Below are positions 48,968 through 61,573 of a DNA stretch of 64,000 nt, piece by piece (position 1 is the first letter of the stretch; each line of letters begins with the position of its first letter). The translations under genes and the position numbers were made by a program. The stretch lies in the NCBI GenBank assembly GCA_905250125.1, contig CAJNOL010000086.1, forward strand, positions 221,080 to 285,079, given 5' to 3'. Source of the stretch: Rotaria sordida (Eukaryota; Rotifera; Eurotatoria; Philodinida; Philodinidae). Below the pieces are notes generated by a model that was not told where the DNA came from, searched no databases, and was given only the letters and a program-made list of their open reading frames with translations.

Positions 48968-51316
48968 TGCTCGATCATGATTGAGCCTGATTGAAAAAAT
49001 CCGAATAAGTATGTTTAGATCCAAGAGCAAAATGTATACCATTATGACTCAAGATGTATTGATATCTCGAGCACAGTTCTCTGTAGGTGGATGAGGATGA
49101 AGAAAAAGCGCACATCCTTATCCACTATTCAACCTCAAATATTTGAATGTTCACGACTCCTCATAATGTTTTTATGTATCCGTTGATGCAGTCACTCTAC
49201 TGATTATCGCTATCTTTTTTGTTCTCGTAATTGCAAGTTTGACTTTTTTTTACAATCTAACTGATTCATATTCTCCCGATTAAACTCATAAAATGCTCCA
49301 TTGTTAATATTTTTACAAGTGAAATACAGGACACTTTTTCTCAAAATATATTCAAAGGAGTTGCATTCTGTTTGAGCCCATTTTAACATGTTGATTTTTT
49401 CTTCATCTTAGTTCAACAAATATTGAGACTTTTCCACCCAAATTTGACCACAATGCATCGACATGATTTCGAAACCATTTTTCTAATTGCATGAGTAGCG
49501 TGCAGAATATTTGAATTGAGCTAGTCTTATATACAAATACTTCTAGAAATTAAAAACTGTCTCGATACAGATTCGTGTGTGGGTAATCGGAGTTGGAAGA
49601 ACGAGCGCGAAGTACACATGGTATTGAATGTGCTTGACTGAAAAAATCTGGAATATGGGTCATTCCACAATATCGGTACCATATATGAGAGAACAGTTTC
49701 GCAAGAACCAACATTTGTTATCGATGCGAAGTTGTCTTGAAATGAAAGCTCATTGATGACTTGACAAAAATCTAAAATAGCATAATAAATGTTGCCGATT
49801 GAGCAGTAGAGACAAATCAATCACTGTTCAATTTATCATCAAGTCAAAAAAATAACTCTTTTCGTTAATCGAATGATGGTTACACAAAGTCAAAACAGTC
49901 AATCATTATCAATCATTGTTTCTTAAATTGAACTAAAGAGAAGTTTTGTCGACACGCAGTATTTCCATCATTGTTTCAATCTGATTGATAATGTCAACGA
50001 TGGTGAAAAATTAAATTTCAATCATTAGTTTTCAAATGTTCTTGCTTGGAACTGACATATCGAGTTGTTTTCTACTCGATATTCGATAGTAAACGAAATT
50101 AAATGCGAAATTTTCTAGATGTCCACATAATGATATTCAGAAAGACATAATTGACATTTCAATTAATGTACCACAAGTGTGAGTAAAACAAGAAAGAGCA
50201 ATGTTTTTTTTACTAATGTGCTTTGAAATGTATTCGAGTAGATCTAAAGATAGCTAAGAAATTAAAAAATGTAAGTAATCATGAAAACTTCACTCTGAGT
50301 GAATTATACAGTGTATTTTGTCTTCACATGACGGCAGTATAATCATCAGCTGTGTTTTATGGTGATTAGAAAAATAATATTACAACAGAACGAATAGAAA
50401 GAAAAAGAAATAAACAGAATAACAAATATACACAATAAATGTAACAATCATCAGTCAAGCGTAAAATTATATTTTGTTTACGCTAAATTTTGTTCTTCAT
50501 GTGCTCTGACTATTGATTGAGTTTATTCGCACGGCCACACTGCACATTCATATATTTACCTTTGATGTCGGTAACACTGATACTGGGGTGTGATCATTCT
50601 TGTTTGTTTTGCTTTTTGCGTGATTTTTTTAATATCTTAGATGTTTTAAGTCGAGAAAAAAACTAGTGCTTTGCAACAATCTTTTTCTAAGTCAATAGTA
50701 AGTCGTCTATTAATACTTTCAACTAGTAGTACCACTCTGCTTTGCATTCAAAATCTAAAAGTTTTCTTCAATAATTCCAGTGACACAAACTGCCTATATA
50801 TTTTTGTTTTTGTCCAATGACATTTTTCTCTTCACGAATTGATATAATATAAATCGTGTCAATAATAATATTTCATCAAGCTTTTCTTTTAAAAAAAATA
50901 CGTCATGTTATATAGTCACACTTCAATAATGCCTCTGTCGATCTTTTTTTCTTATAGGTGAATGCATCTAACGTTTGAGTCATTTTGGGAGTCAGTTGTA
51001 TATTTTTATTTCTTGATATGCGTAAACGTCAGATAACCAAACATAAATCAGCAGTATGATCAGGTAAAAGAATGACAAACAAAGCGAAGAATTTTTGCTG
51101 AATCTCGAGCATTTTGTTTAAAAAAGTTGTTCGTCACAACTAGTATCACTATTATATTGTTTGTCTCGTAAAAAAAATATTCGATTATATAATTTGTGCA
51201 GATTAAATGTTTGAAGGAACAGATCAAAAGGATTGATTAGGCGAAATAGACATCTTTTGAAAAATTTTAAATAGTTTTATTTTCATTCGCTTTTACTTCT
51301 AGACACATTTGAAATC
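48968..51316. other. Intergenic region upstream of the TIR gene
   Basis: No gene is supported. A 97-codon minus-strand frame at 49527-49820 is open, but its sequence fits no family I know. The promoter of the TIR gene should lie near the right end; no clear motif is visible. Confidence 0.45.
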
Positions 51317-54300
51317 ATGTCATCTGTACCTTCTTCTGTGAAACCAGTGGAATCGATTATTGATAAAGATACTGAAAAACAATCTTCGGGTCACTTTAAA
51401 TCTTTATTTGATCAGTATGCAGAATGGTTTACCCCAAGTACAAGTGCTGCAATTATTGAGTCATTGTCAGAAATCCATTCGCTACAGTCTAATAATGATT
51501 TATCACATTTGAATCATCGTATTATTTCACTGGTTTATAATCAATTGGCTGAACTTATTGAAAAATTTATCTTAATCGGTGATACATTGTCCAACGATGA
51601 ATGTATTTTAATAAAAAACTGTCTTCAATTTATCGTCAATGTATTAATATCAGCGTGCAACATTGATTTTGACAATAAGAATAGAAAGCATGATGGAGAT
51701 GACGTTAATAATAAAGATGATGCCTCAAACTTATTGATACGAGAAATTCTATATCGTGAAATAATTCCATTAAATGATTCATTTTTGAAATTTATACAAT
51801 GTGCCAGTTTGAATACCATGGAAAATTATCAACATATTTTCAGCAAATTATGTGAGGTTTTAATTCAACGTAATGAAATGATGATTTTACAATTAAACTT
51901 TTTGAAAAAAGATGAATTATCAAATCTCAAACACAATAGAGATAATCAGCTACTTTTTGATACATTTGCTCAATATATGACTTCATCACATGGTGTTAGT
52001 CGTTATCTAGAAGCAGTAAAACGACTTAATATTAGATCGACAAGTGAATGTGATAGTATTTTATTATTTAATATTTTTAATTTAATTATTAATAATATTC
52101 TTTATACAGAACAGTTTCGAACAATATTTTGTAGTAATTTTTGGTTACCAATGTATGAACATTTGTTGAAAGGATTATTACCAACAGCAGCAGTAATAGG
52201 AGAAGAAAATGATATTTATCTTAAATTAAATGTAATCAAATATTTAATTACGGATCTAGTGAATATGCAACCAACAGTAGAACGTCTATTCACGTTGCTA
52301 CAAAGACCAGTAGAAAACTTTGCATTGAAAGATGAATATTTGTCAATAATCAAAATGTTACTACCTTGGTTTTCTAATCCACATATTCTGAAAGGTATTT
52401 GGAAAAATGATATGGATAATGATTATGGTACAATACCATTCGAATGGGATAATAACTTTGATGAAAATACGACTAAAACTTTAACAATTACATTCGTTAC
52501 ATGGGCAATCTTACAGTTAATTCTATTTTTTATTAATGCCAATAGTGATTGTCTTACGGAAGTGAAACATAATACTGACATGAAAGAAATATTATTGCAA
52601 TTTTTGAATCAAATAAAGAATGGTAATCCAATTAAATTACTTGTCTACAATATTCTGGCACCACTACTAGATGAAAAAGATATTCAAAATGAAACGAGTT
52701 TTACAAAAGAAATAATTACAACATTAATAGATTCTATACGCAATGCTAATCAAGAGTCAACAACTGGTGACATGCAAGTTCTTTTACGTTTAAGCGATTT
52801 AATAACATTGTTGACAACACTCAAAGGTAAGTTTCGAACAAACTCTAGGAAGTAATGTATTGATGATTGAATCAATATCTGAACTTAAATATTACTGTAG
52901 ACTGTTACACAAAACTAAGTACGTAGTAGATTTTTCAAATAGCTAGGTTTTTTCTTCCCAGTCTGTATTATTCTCTATCAGTTCCGATGGCCGGAACACT
53001 CGACCTAGCAAGTGAAAAATATCCTATTGAATTCTATCGAATTCGATAAAATTCAATCATTTGTTCAACTTTCAGGATTCTGACTGTCAGAATTTCATTG
53101 AAATCCGATCTGATTTCGACACTTTCCAAAGGTACAACAACCCATGGAAAGCAAAAACCTAGTGAACAATGCCATCTATTTGTTCATCAAAACTTTTTGC
53201 GATAGTGTCTTCCAAGGGTAACAAAAGTATTTTTCAATGGATACATATGAACTTTATTTCAAAAGTTGAGTATTAGTGTTCGACGAATCGACACTTTGAC
53301 AAGTAACAATCATCAAATGCCGATTCACTATTTTATAGACTGAAAGTAAATACAATACTGATAGATGTGTTAGTAAAACAATGAAAGTTGATCTTTGGTA
53401 ACTTTTGGATGATTATGTGTTCAAGAATATTTATGTCACATCAATGACAAATTTGATTCTGTTCTACATTAAGTTCCATGAAAAAACATAACTAATAAGA
53501 AGAATTCTAGTAGAAGAATCTGAGATTAAATTGTTCAATGCGATCAAACTATTCCAATCGCAAAATGAGATCGGATATTGTATATCATCATACATGATGC
53601 CATCATAAAGGCCATACATCGAGATCTGTTTCGCTGGCATCGATATAGAATAGATACACACGAATGGAATATCGCTTTTTGAGACACTGGACATTTCAAC
53701 TTAAGAGATAGTCTCTGTATAATAGTTTATGATATTTGAATGATTTCTTCGGTGCTTTTTTGCAGCATTTCTACAATTCAATCAATTGAAAGCTGACTTT
53801 GTTCGAAATAATGGCTTAGAATTGTTAATGGAAGTAGTGATGAAAAAATCGTGGCATAAAAAAATGTCTCAAACATCCATATCGAGTAGTGTTGACGAAT
53901 CAACCATGGATTGTTTGGATAATTTTGAAATTCCATTAGGTAAACAATTTTTTCGTACTAATACTAAAAAAGCAACCGAAGAAGTACACCAATTAGCATT
54001 GGAATGCTTTTTTACGATGTCTTTTAATGCAGAAGCAGCACAGCTATTGAAAAGTAATCAATTATTTATGAATCATATTCAAAAACTTGCTGAAGATAAG
54101 AATAAAACAACAAATCTTGGTCTGAAAAAAGCAGTAGATAGTATTCTCTGGAAATTAGAAAAGGAAAATGAATTTAAAAAGCAACAAGAAGATATGACAA
54201 CAAGCGAAAATACACTATTTGATTTCATGATAAGTTATAGTTGGGGCGATAAACCATTAGTACATCAAATATACAATTATTTAACCCAACAGTACAATTA

Positions 54301-55091
54301 TCGAGTATGGTTAGATGAAAATGAAATGAGTGGTTCTTTATGTCAAGCAATGGCACAGGCAATTGAAAAATCGGAAATAATTCTTATATGTATGTCTGAA
54401 ACATATAAACAAAGCGAAAATTGCCGTAATGAAGCCGAATATGCGCATGATCGAAAGAAAAAATTTATTCCACTAAAAATGAGAGAAGTTGAATTGGATG
54501 ATTGGCTCGGATTCATGGTTGCCGGAAAATTGTATATTAATTTTGAAAAGAACAACTTTGAAAAAAGTATGGGCTTGTTAATAGCTGAAATTGAACGATA
54601 TCAATCTGCGAAAGGAACGACTAAACAAATTGCTAGAGTGAAAAGGTATTATAACTATTTAGTCATGGTTTTTTAACAAAGAAACATTTCATCTTATGAT
54701 ATATTATTCTAGAACAGAGCCTGTTGCCAATGCTCCTATATTGCAAACTGCATCTACAACTGCATCGTCGATCTCAAACCCACTTATTCGTCCGAATCTT
54801 ATCTCAGCTGACTACCAACAAATTCCGATTGTATTATGGTCTAAACAACATGTTCGAGATTTTCTTCTCGATGAAAAACTAGATACGATGATTTTATTAA
54901 CTGAAAATATGAATGGTGAAGAGCTTTGTGTATTTTCGGCACAATGTAACCTGCAAAAACAAGATTGGTCCATGTTTGATCGTCTGAATAATGAACTGGG
55001 AAAACGATATCAACAAACACTTCCGATGTCAGTTTATTTACGATTTTTGCATCAAATATCAAAGTACTTAAATAAATGCACATCGTTTTAA
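51317..55091 (+). CDS. TIR-domain protein with helical N-terminus and SAM-like C-terminus (922 aa)
   Basis: There are three exons, 51317-52826, 53766-54645 and 54713-55091, with GT-AG borders. Phases are 1 and 2, and the total is 2,769 nt, exactly 923 codons. Residues 1 to about 640 are alpha-helical without clear motifs, like an ARM-type solenoid. The TIR domain spans about 654-770: FDFMISYSWGDKP, YRVWLDENEMSGS (BB loop), SEIILICMSETYKQS, and NCRNEAEYA, whose Glu (about 726) sits where TIR NADases carry the catalytic Glu (CxxE). About 830-905 is SAM-like (WSKQHVRDFLLDEKL, MNGEELCVFS). SARM1 in animals has ARM-SAM-SAM-TIR and cleaves NAD+; here the SAM-like part follows the TIR. The likely role is NAD+ hydrolysis or innate-immune/cell-death signalling, by inference. 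An AATAAA lies at 55142-55147. Confidence 0.88.
52827..53765 (+). other. Intron 1 of the TIR gene
   Basis: This 939-nt intron runs from GTAAGT to TTTTTTGCAG. Splicing joins ..T-L-K to A-F-L-Q-F. Reading through it stops after eight codons. No element or gene is recognised inside. Confidence 0.75.
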
Positions 55092-55141
55092 ATGCAACGC
55101 ATGACATGCTGTTGCTTTTTCTGTTGGCATTACTTCTTATT

Positions 55142-55147
55142 AATAAA
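55142..55147 (+). promoter_or_regulatory. Polyadenylation signal of the TIR gene
   Basis: AATAAA lies 51 bases after the stop codon, in an AT-rich 3' region. Confidence 0.6.
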
Positions 55148-56848
55148 AATATTCCAACTAATAGATGAACTTAAAGAAAAAAAAAACTGATCTATCTTAA
55201 TTTCGTGTTCGTGAACTACGGTGACAAACTACAGGAACAGCCAGAAATCAGAGAATACTCTTTTTTTTTCTTGAATATCTTCTCGTTGCGCATTGCCAAA
55301 TATAAAGATATTTTTCCAAACGAAGATGAGACATTGTCTCGTTTTGCTCATCGAATATTATTACTCATAGACAAGCAATGAAAACATCCTCCAACAGTGG
55401 CTTTGTCTTATTTCCTATCACTTTTTAAAATGAATCTCTTTCTGTAGACGCATTATAATAGGACAAAAAGAATATGGGTATGAATGTGAGTACATGAATG
55501 TGATTAAAAAGAATATCCATAAGCATGGTGAATTTCTCTCAAAAAAACACAAAAAATGATCATGCTGTGTACCTTTCGTACTTTAAGATAAGAACAAATA
55601 CTCATTCTGCAAGAAACACAAGTAACGCAGCGCAAACGCTGCTAACCCTCTACTGAAAGGATGAATTGCATTGAAGATAGGATATTAGAAGTACTAGATA
55701 TGGGAAATGATTCGTTGGCAGCACGTTAAGGAGTGGAATGAAACGAATCATTATTCTTCAAGAGTAGAAAATGTAGATTCCCATATTCGGTAATCCCTAC
55801 AGAAATTGCATATTCTAACCATGTTAAAAATATGCTTTATATCCACATGATATCATCAACATTCTCCGTACTCGCTTTGCCCAGCTAAATATTCTTATAG
55901 CATTATCTATAGTCTGATCAAAGTGTTAGTATCGCGTTCCCGAGTTTCAAAATGTCTGAAAATTGAAATCAAGCGATTGAAAGTGACAAAAAGTCCTGTA
56001 TTAATGTCTGAAAATGACAATACGTCTGTAACAAGATTCCTGGCTCCATCAAAGCCATTTTTGTTACTTTTATTCCATGAAAAAGCTTGTTAGCGCAGCT
56101 CCTTTGAGGCTGAAATATAGAACCCATATATACTATCTAGCCTAATTAAACTAATACATAACACATAAAGTGATAAATCTCTCGTAGATTATAGGTGCTT
56201 GCAGGATAATTGATATTCAGAGTAATAACTTCTCTAATTTCTGCATTTCGAAAAGAATTTTCATTTTTTAAAATTCTTTTTTTCTTAATTTAACATTCTT
56301 ATCATTATAATCGTTGAATTAATTGACAAATATGTTTGTTTTACATATTCATGATATCTACAGCAGGTCTCATGCACTATTATTTATATTAATCAACTCA
56401 CAAATAGTAATATTTACTATTTTTTAAAATTATAACTTGATCGATTTTGCAACAAAATCTAAAAAATGTGACACCTGTTATTGTTCATTGCTACGGTCTG
56501 TAATGGAGAAGGGTCTAGCAGGAGTGGGAGCCACAAAAACTTGCTCTTAAACTTACACTCACCATTTTCTTCGAAAAATATGTGAGTTCTACAAAACTGA
56601 CTCAGCAGTCAATATATTCACTACAGTAGTGTAGTTTTTCTCTCTCGAGTCATTTAAGGTAAACAAATATATCGTTCACTTTTAATTTTTTATCTCTCTT
56701 ATGTTCTTTCTTGAACGAAGCAGCATCGATATGGCTCTTCTCTTAACTCATACTCACACTCATAATCCACCCAATAAATCTAGATCAGTAACAAAAATAC
56801 GTTAGCGTCAGCGATGATATGCTGCGATGCTAAACCAAGATTAAGACA
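55148..56848. other. Intergenic, no supported gene
   Basis: AT-rich DNA in which I see no coding exon, RNA or element. Confidence 0.5.
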
Positions 56849-56921
56849 CGCTTTCTGGTTTAATTGGCTTAGGACATTTGCCCCGATAGCAGAAGATGTG
56901 GGCTCGAGTCCCACGAAGGTT
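56849..56921 (+). tRNA. tRNA-like gene or tRNA pseudogene, anticodon position reads CGA
   Basis: The 73-nt sequence folds as a cloverleaf. The acceptor CGCTTTC pairs with GAAGGTT (one mismatch, wobble pairs). The D-stem is GTTT/GGAC with a box-A-like TGGCTTAGG. The anticodon stem TTTGC/GCAGA has loop CCCGATA. A four-base variable region is followed by a perfect T-stem GTGGG/CCCAC with loop CTCGAGT (box B). A T5 run follows at 56925-56929. Odd points are C instead of the invariant U33, and a CGA (Ser) anticodon without the long variable arm of tRNA-Ser. It is probably a decayed or non-canonical tRNA copy. Confidence 0.5.
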
Positions 56922-59900
56922 GTCTTTTTCTTCATTCTCTTCGTTCACTGCATTTCCAATCGTATGAATCATATATGATGCTTACAAAACCGTGTCCCTA
57001 TTCGACTACGCACAGCAGAGTAATGATATGAGCGATTCTGTTCCACTACAAACTGGATAACCTATGAAGATAAAAACTTTACGAGTCGAAAATTTCCGCT
57101 TTCGTAATTCCATACCCTGACTATATATGATCCGAATTTGATTGAAACTGACTGGGCTGTTGTAGAGCTAAAACAATTTTATTGTGAGTATCGATGTACG
57201 TTAAAGTCCCTAAATCACACTGTGTTAGTTATGGTTCGCTGAACGGTACGCAAATGAACTCTACAGATGCTCGAAAACTTTGATCGATAGTTATTAATGC
57301 CTGTCTACAATTGTCAGGGATACATCTCTTACTATAGACAAATGAAGGTATACAGAATATGAAGATATTGTAATAGATATGGATATCTGAATACGCAGCA
57401 TATTGGCTTCATATTTCTGATAAATTACTAGCATTGATTCGAGTACTGTTACTCTGAAATAGAACAATAAAAATAAAAATTCTCGTTACAAGTATATCAT
57501 GGAAAGCAAGATTGAAACTTAAACATAGAGTATATTTCAATTTGAACGCAATTTTTTGTTCTTTTAAATATTTAAAAACCATGTTAAAATAAAGTTTGGC
57601 TTCTATAGAAGAATCAACTGATATTCGTCTATCTATTCAAAAACTATGAGGAGTTTTTGACAACTTTGTAGATTCGGGTGAGTGGTTGAAAAAGAGATAT
57701 CAAGTCTCGTTCTCATCGGGTGTGGCTGTGGCTATGAGGATCTGGGTGCTGGTGTATGTTGAGTCAAGACTGGCATCCACATCTATGGTTGTGCTTTTGA
57801 ATGTCTGAGTGTGACTGTGGGATCGGTGCCGAGTTGCGATTACGAGTGTTCCCTTCACTGTCATCAACACTGATGCCGTCGCTCCTACGCCTACATACAT
57901 CCAGATGGCCCTGGTACACAGATTCTTGATTTCCTCTTTTCTGATTGATTCCTCACCTGTTGTTGCGTTTTAGACTTGAGTACGTACAGTTGTTGAATTG
58001 AAATGTTATAAAAGTGAAAAATCGCCGAAAATGCAGCAGAAGTCGTCTCCTTATACAGATTACTTTATCACTGAAGAGGCGAGCTTGAAGAAAGCAACGA
58101 TAAAATTTATTACTGACGAGAGAGATGTGGCAATAAAATATTATTATCTTATCTTAATAGTTAGGCTTTTTTTGCAGATGTTTTTGCAGTTAAAGGAAAG
58201 GTATGTTTAACCAGCAAAGCTTAAAACACGCTAAGAAAAAAGCAAAAACAGTAGATCCTCTGGAAATTCGACGATTGGCTTCAAGAGCTACCTGTTTTTT
58301 TTCTGAGTGTCGGTGCGAGTGTATAGCGTGTGGCGAATGTGAATTTGACTGTATGGGGTGTGGTGGGTGTGGATTTGACTGTGACTACGGGGTGTAGAGT
58401 GGTTGTAAATATAGAGTGTCAGTGTGGATGTAGGAGTATGAGTGGATCAGTTGTTTAGGAACACCTAGATTCACTAATATTCACACTTCACCCTCATCCC
58501 CTTTCTCTACACTCACACTGTTTTGTAGTATAGATAATTTACCAGTATTGTACTTTTTCTAAATCCCTTTTATTGGATTAACTCATTGCAATTACAAGCC
58601 TGGTAATTGTTGAAAACTTTACTTCGCTTACGAGTTTCAGCCTTGCACATGTTCACATGGTTAGTGCTCAGAATTTTACGCGTTATTGTCTTTTTAGTGG
58701 AATGCAGAAGTTCCAGTTCTAACTAAGAACTGAGACTAGTCTACCACTTTAAAACTGGAACTAGTGCATTTCTCAATGAAACCCTTTTTATGTGTAAATT
58801 TTGATGATATTTAATTAGTCTACTACTGAAAGAGTCAATCACTATCTGAGTTTTGTGATCATCTGAGTGTGGGTGTAGTACGAATGAGCTGAAAATCCAG
58901 AGCTTACATGAACTCGTATCTCACTTCCACTCATACCTATAATTACATTCGATTGACGCCCGCGTCTGCACTTTTTGTGATCTCTGTTAGCAACCATCTA
59001 AGTTGACTGCCATCTGACGTTGCTAACAACTGAGTTAGTCACCAACTCACATCTTCACTGATTCAGTTGGTTACCAAGCTCGTTAGTTCTTAACTCCCTG
59101 ATAGTTAATTGCTTTGGCAATACATTAGTTAATTTATAGTAACACATGACACAGAATGAATTATATTTGATTCAATAGTCATCGATTATGATTTCATTCA
59201 AAGAAATCTGCATGGGCGAAAGTCGTCCTTAGCGAAAAAAATTTTTTAGAAGAGTTGAAGCCAGAAGAAATACGACGCACTTAAAAATAGACACTTCACA
59301 AAGTTTTCAGGCTTCAAGACCCGAACTCTTGAAAGTCTTCTACTCGAACATTGTCTCATAAATACGCTTCAATTATCATGCCAGATAAATTAACAAAACA
59401 GTTATACAGTTATATTTCACAATAAAATATAATGTCTATACTTTATATTGACCAAAGATATTAGGATTGCAGAAGAAACATTAACAACGTTTATCTGAGC
59501 CATACGTTGTTAGTACTACTTATTCTACGACATTATGCGAAATTATTGGATTCGTTCGATGTTTGGCAAGTCAAAGCGTTCTAAAATAATAATATTGCAA
59601 AAAGTATTGTTAATTATTCAATGCATATCAACATACATCTAATATGTTATCGACATTATTTTGTCTAGTTAGAGTTGCAATCCGAATGAGTTCTCCAAGA
59701 TTAACACAGATGTCGAAGCTATGCAGTAAGCTTATTACATATAGCCATACTGATTTGTGCGTTGATGCCATTCTTCATTCTTTAAAGCCTAAAATACAGC
59801 TATAAATCCGATGAAGGAACAAAAACGTCGTGCTTTTGAGAGACAACTTAAAAGTGCGTAGAAGTACTAAGATAGGGGTGTTGGTATGTTGGATTGGTGT

Positions 59901-60305
59901 TTGTTTCATCGTCATCTGTCTGACACCCACAGCATACACCCTCCAACACTCATACCCTGGTCTTATTGAAGTTCATCTGCATAATTGTGTTCTAAAATAA
60001 GCGTTTTTTTATAGGTATTGAAATTTTAAAAAATTCTAAATTCTATGAAATCCTTACTCCAAATGTTTATTGAGACATATTAGAAGAAGTTTTATCGTCT
60101 GTTTGGTTCAATTCTTTAAATGACAGATAAGTAAAACATTATACCTTTGTCCAAATCTGATCTTCTACTTCATAATATATTAAACGTCAGACTCGTTCGG
60201 ACTTGTCAAATACATCCCATTGGAGTGTGTCGTGTGAACCGTATCCAACAAGCTTCTTTTTTTCAGTTTCAAATCATTTTCTAACGGGAGTCATGGTGTC
60301 TCATA
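56922..60305. other. Gene-poor DNA rich in GTGTGG-type tracts
   Basis: GTGTGG/GTGTGA-rich stretches lie at about 57716-57820, 58305-58445, 58862-58874 and 59875-59905. Several are followed within 30-100 nt by C-rich counterparts (58488-58520, 59928-59960), so they could fold back. A 9-bp hairpin GTTAGCAAC/GTTGCTAAC lies at 58986-59027. No gene is supported. Confidence 0.5.
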
Positions 60306-60537
60306 GTGTTTAGTCAGAGTCTGAAAAAGTCCTTGTCCAGCACTAGTCTTCATCCTAGGTGATAATTTAATATCTAACTGATGTTGAACCTGTCCTTGAA
60401 GAATCTTTCTCCAGAAAAAGACTGTGGCTGATATGTAAACTGCCGTCTGTCGATGATAGAATAAAGATGAGATTCCAGGACATAGCAGGTTTCAGATTAA
60501 TCCAGGAGGAGGGCTTTTTCAGACTCTGATTAGACAC
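60306..60537. repeat. Small foldback element
   Basis: Arms 60306-60329 (GTGTTTAGTCAGAGTCTG...) and 60514-60537 are reverse complements at 22 of 24 positions, enclosing about 184 nt. No coding capacity or target duplication is seen. Confidence 0.5.
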
Positions 60538-61529
60538 GTCAATCCAACATGACTAGCAATAATATTCGATATTTAGTCCATCGCTAGCTTACTTCGGTGA
60601 TAATGAATCTCTTAAGGTTATCTAGTAAAATAAGCGCTTGGTAATGCTAACTATCCAACGTTTATTTTTCGTTTTATGTGTAATTTAGCGAGCGATCATG
60701 AGACAATACTATTTGGCACCAATGAATTTAGATTCTTCCTACTATATGTGCGAATGTATCTCACCTATTGAAAAGATCTAATCAAAAGAGAAAATTCTTA
60801 ACTAGCAGAACGTCAAGTATGTTGATTTGATTATAAAGTATAAGTTACTATCTATTTCGCTAGATCACTACAGCGCTCAACAAAAGAAGGCATCTTCCTT
60901 GAGCAAGCATAAAAGCAGATAATAGCGGGCTGATGTTTTAGGAATATATGAGTCAGGGCTAAACCTAATCGTCAGCACTAGTCTGGTCTCGATTGGTTGT
61001 CCCTAGTGCAGTTATACAGCGAAAATCTTGTTCATCCTGTAGTTTCTATGTCAGACTCAGGATGACATTGGATGGAATTAATTTTTTGTCTGATGAGTTA
61101 ACAAAATCTGCCCTATCCTACCCTGTGGGTGTGTGAAATCGTGACAAAATTCTATGAAGCTTCAAATGATCTTATCAGAATGAGAGTTCTTAAATTAGAG
61201 TGTCATTCGATGTGTTCAACGAGAATTTGAAATAGAGTGTACTAGTAAACTATGCTTTTCAGAACACCATGTATCCATATAATTACTCTTTTCGCGTAGA
61301 TCAAGTAACTTCAAAATAAAAACATATTCATTAAAATCTTGAAATCTATGCAAAAAGTATAACAAATGGTATTTTTGATGATGAAGTGAACCAAAAATTG
61401 GTGCTTTTTCAAATTCATTGATTAAAATTGACATATTGATTAAAAAAAGCAGTGAATTTATTTAAAAATTAAATTCAATGTATGATTTTCAATTAAAATA
61501 CTGGTAGTCATCAACAAGAAATGAAGGGC
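60538..61529. other. Intergenic, no supported gene
   Basis: Nothing is recognised beyond a short CCCTGTGGGTGTGTG run at about 61120-61134. Confidence 0.45.
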
Positions 61530-61565
61530 GTGGGTGTGGGTATTGCAATTAATACCCACACCCAC
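61530..61565. repeat. Perfect GTGGGTGTGGG hairpin
   Basis: Arms 61530-61544 (GTGGGTGTGGGTATT) and 61551-61565 are exact inverted copies of 15 nt around a six-base loop GCAATT. It lies directly upstream of the Helitron remnant. Confidence 0.75.
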
Positions 61566-61573
61566 AATAGAGG

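Noticed and set aside
49527..49820. 97-codon minus-strand open frame with several Ser/Phe/Cys-rich segments
   Set aside because: Composition is odd but nothing matches a known family, and no start or splice context supports it.
57700..58397. Short frames with Cys/Gly- or Thr/Ser-rich repeats
   Set aside because: They translate the GTGTGG-type tracts; no start, splice or domain evidence.
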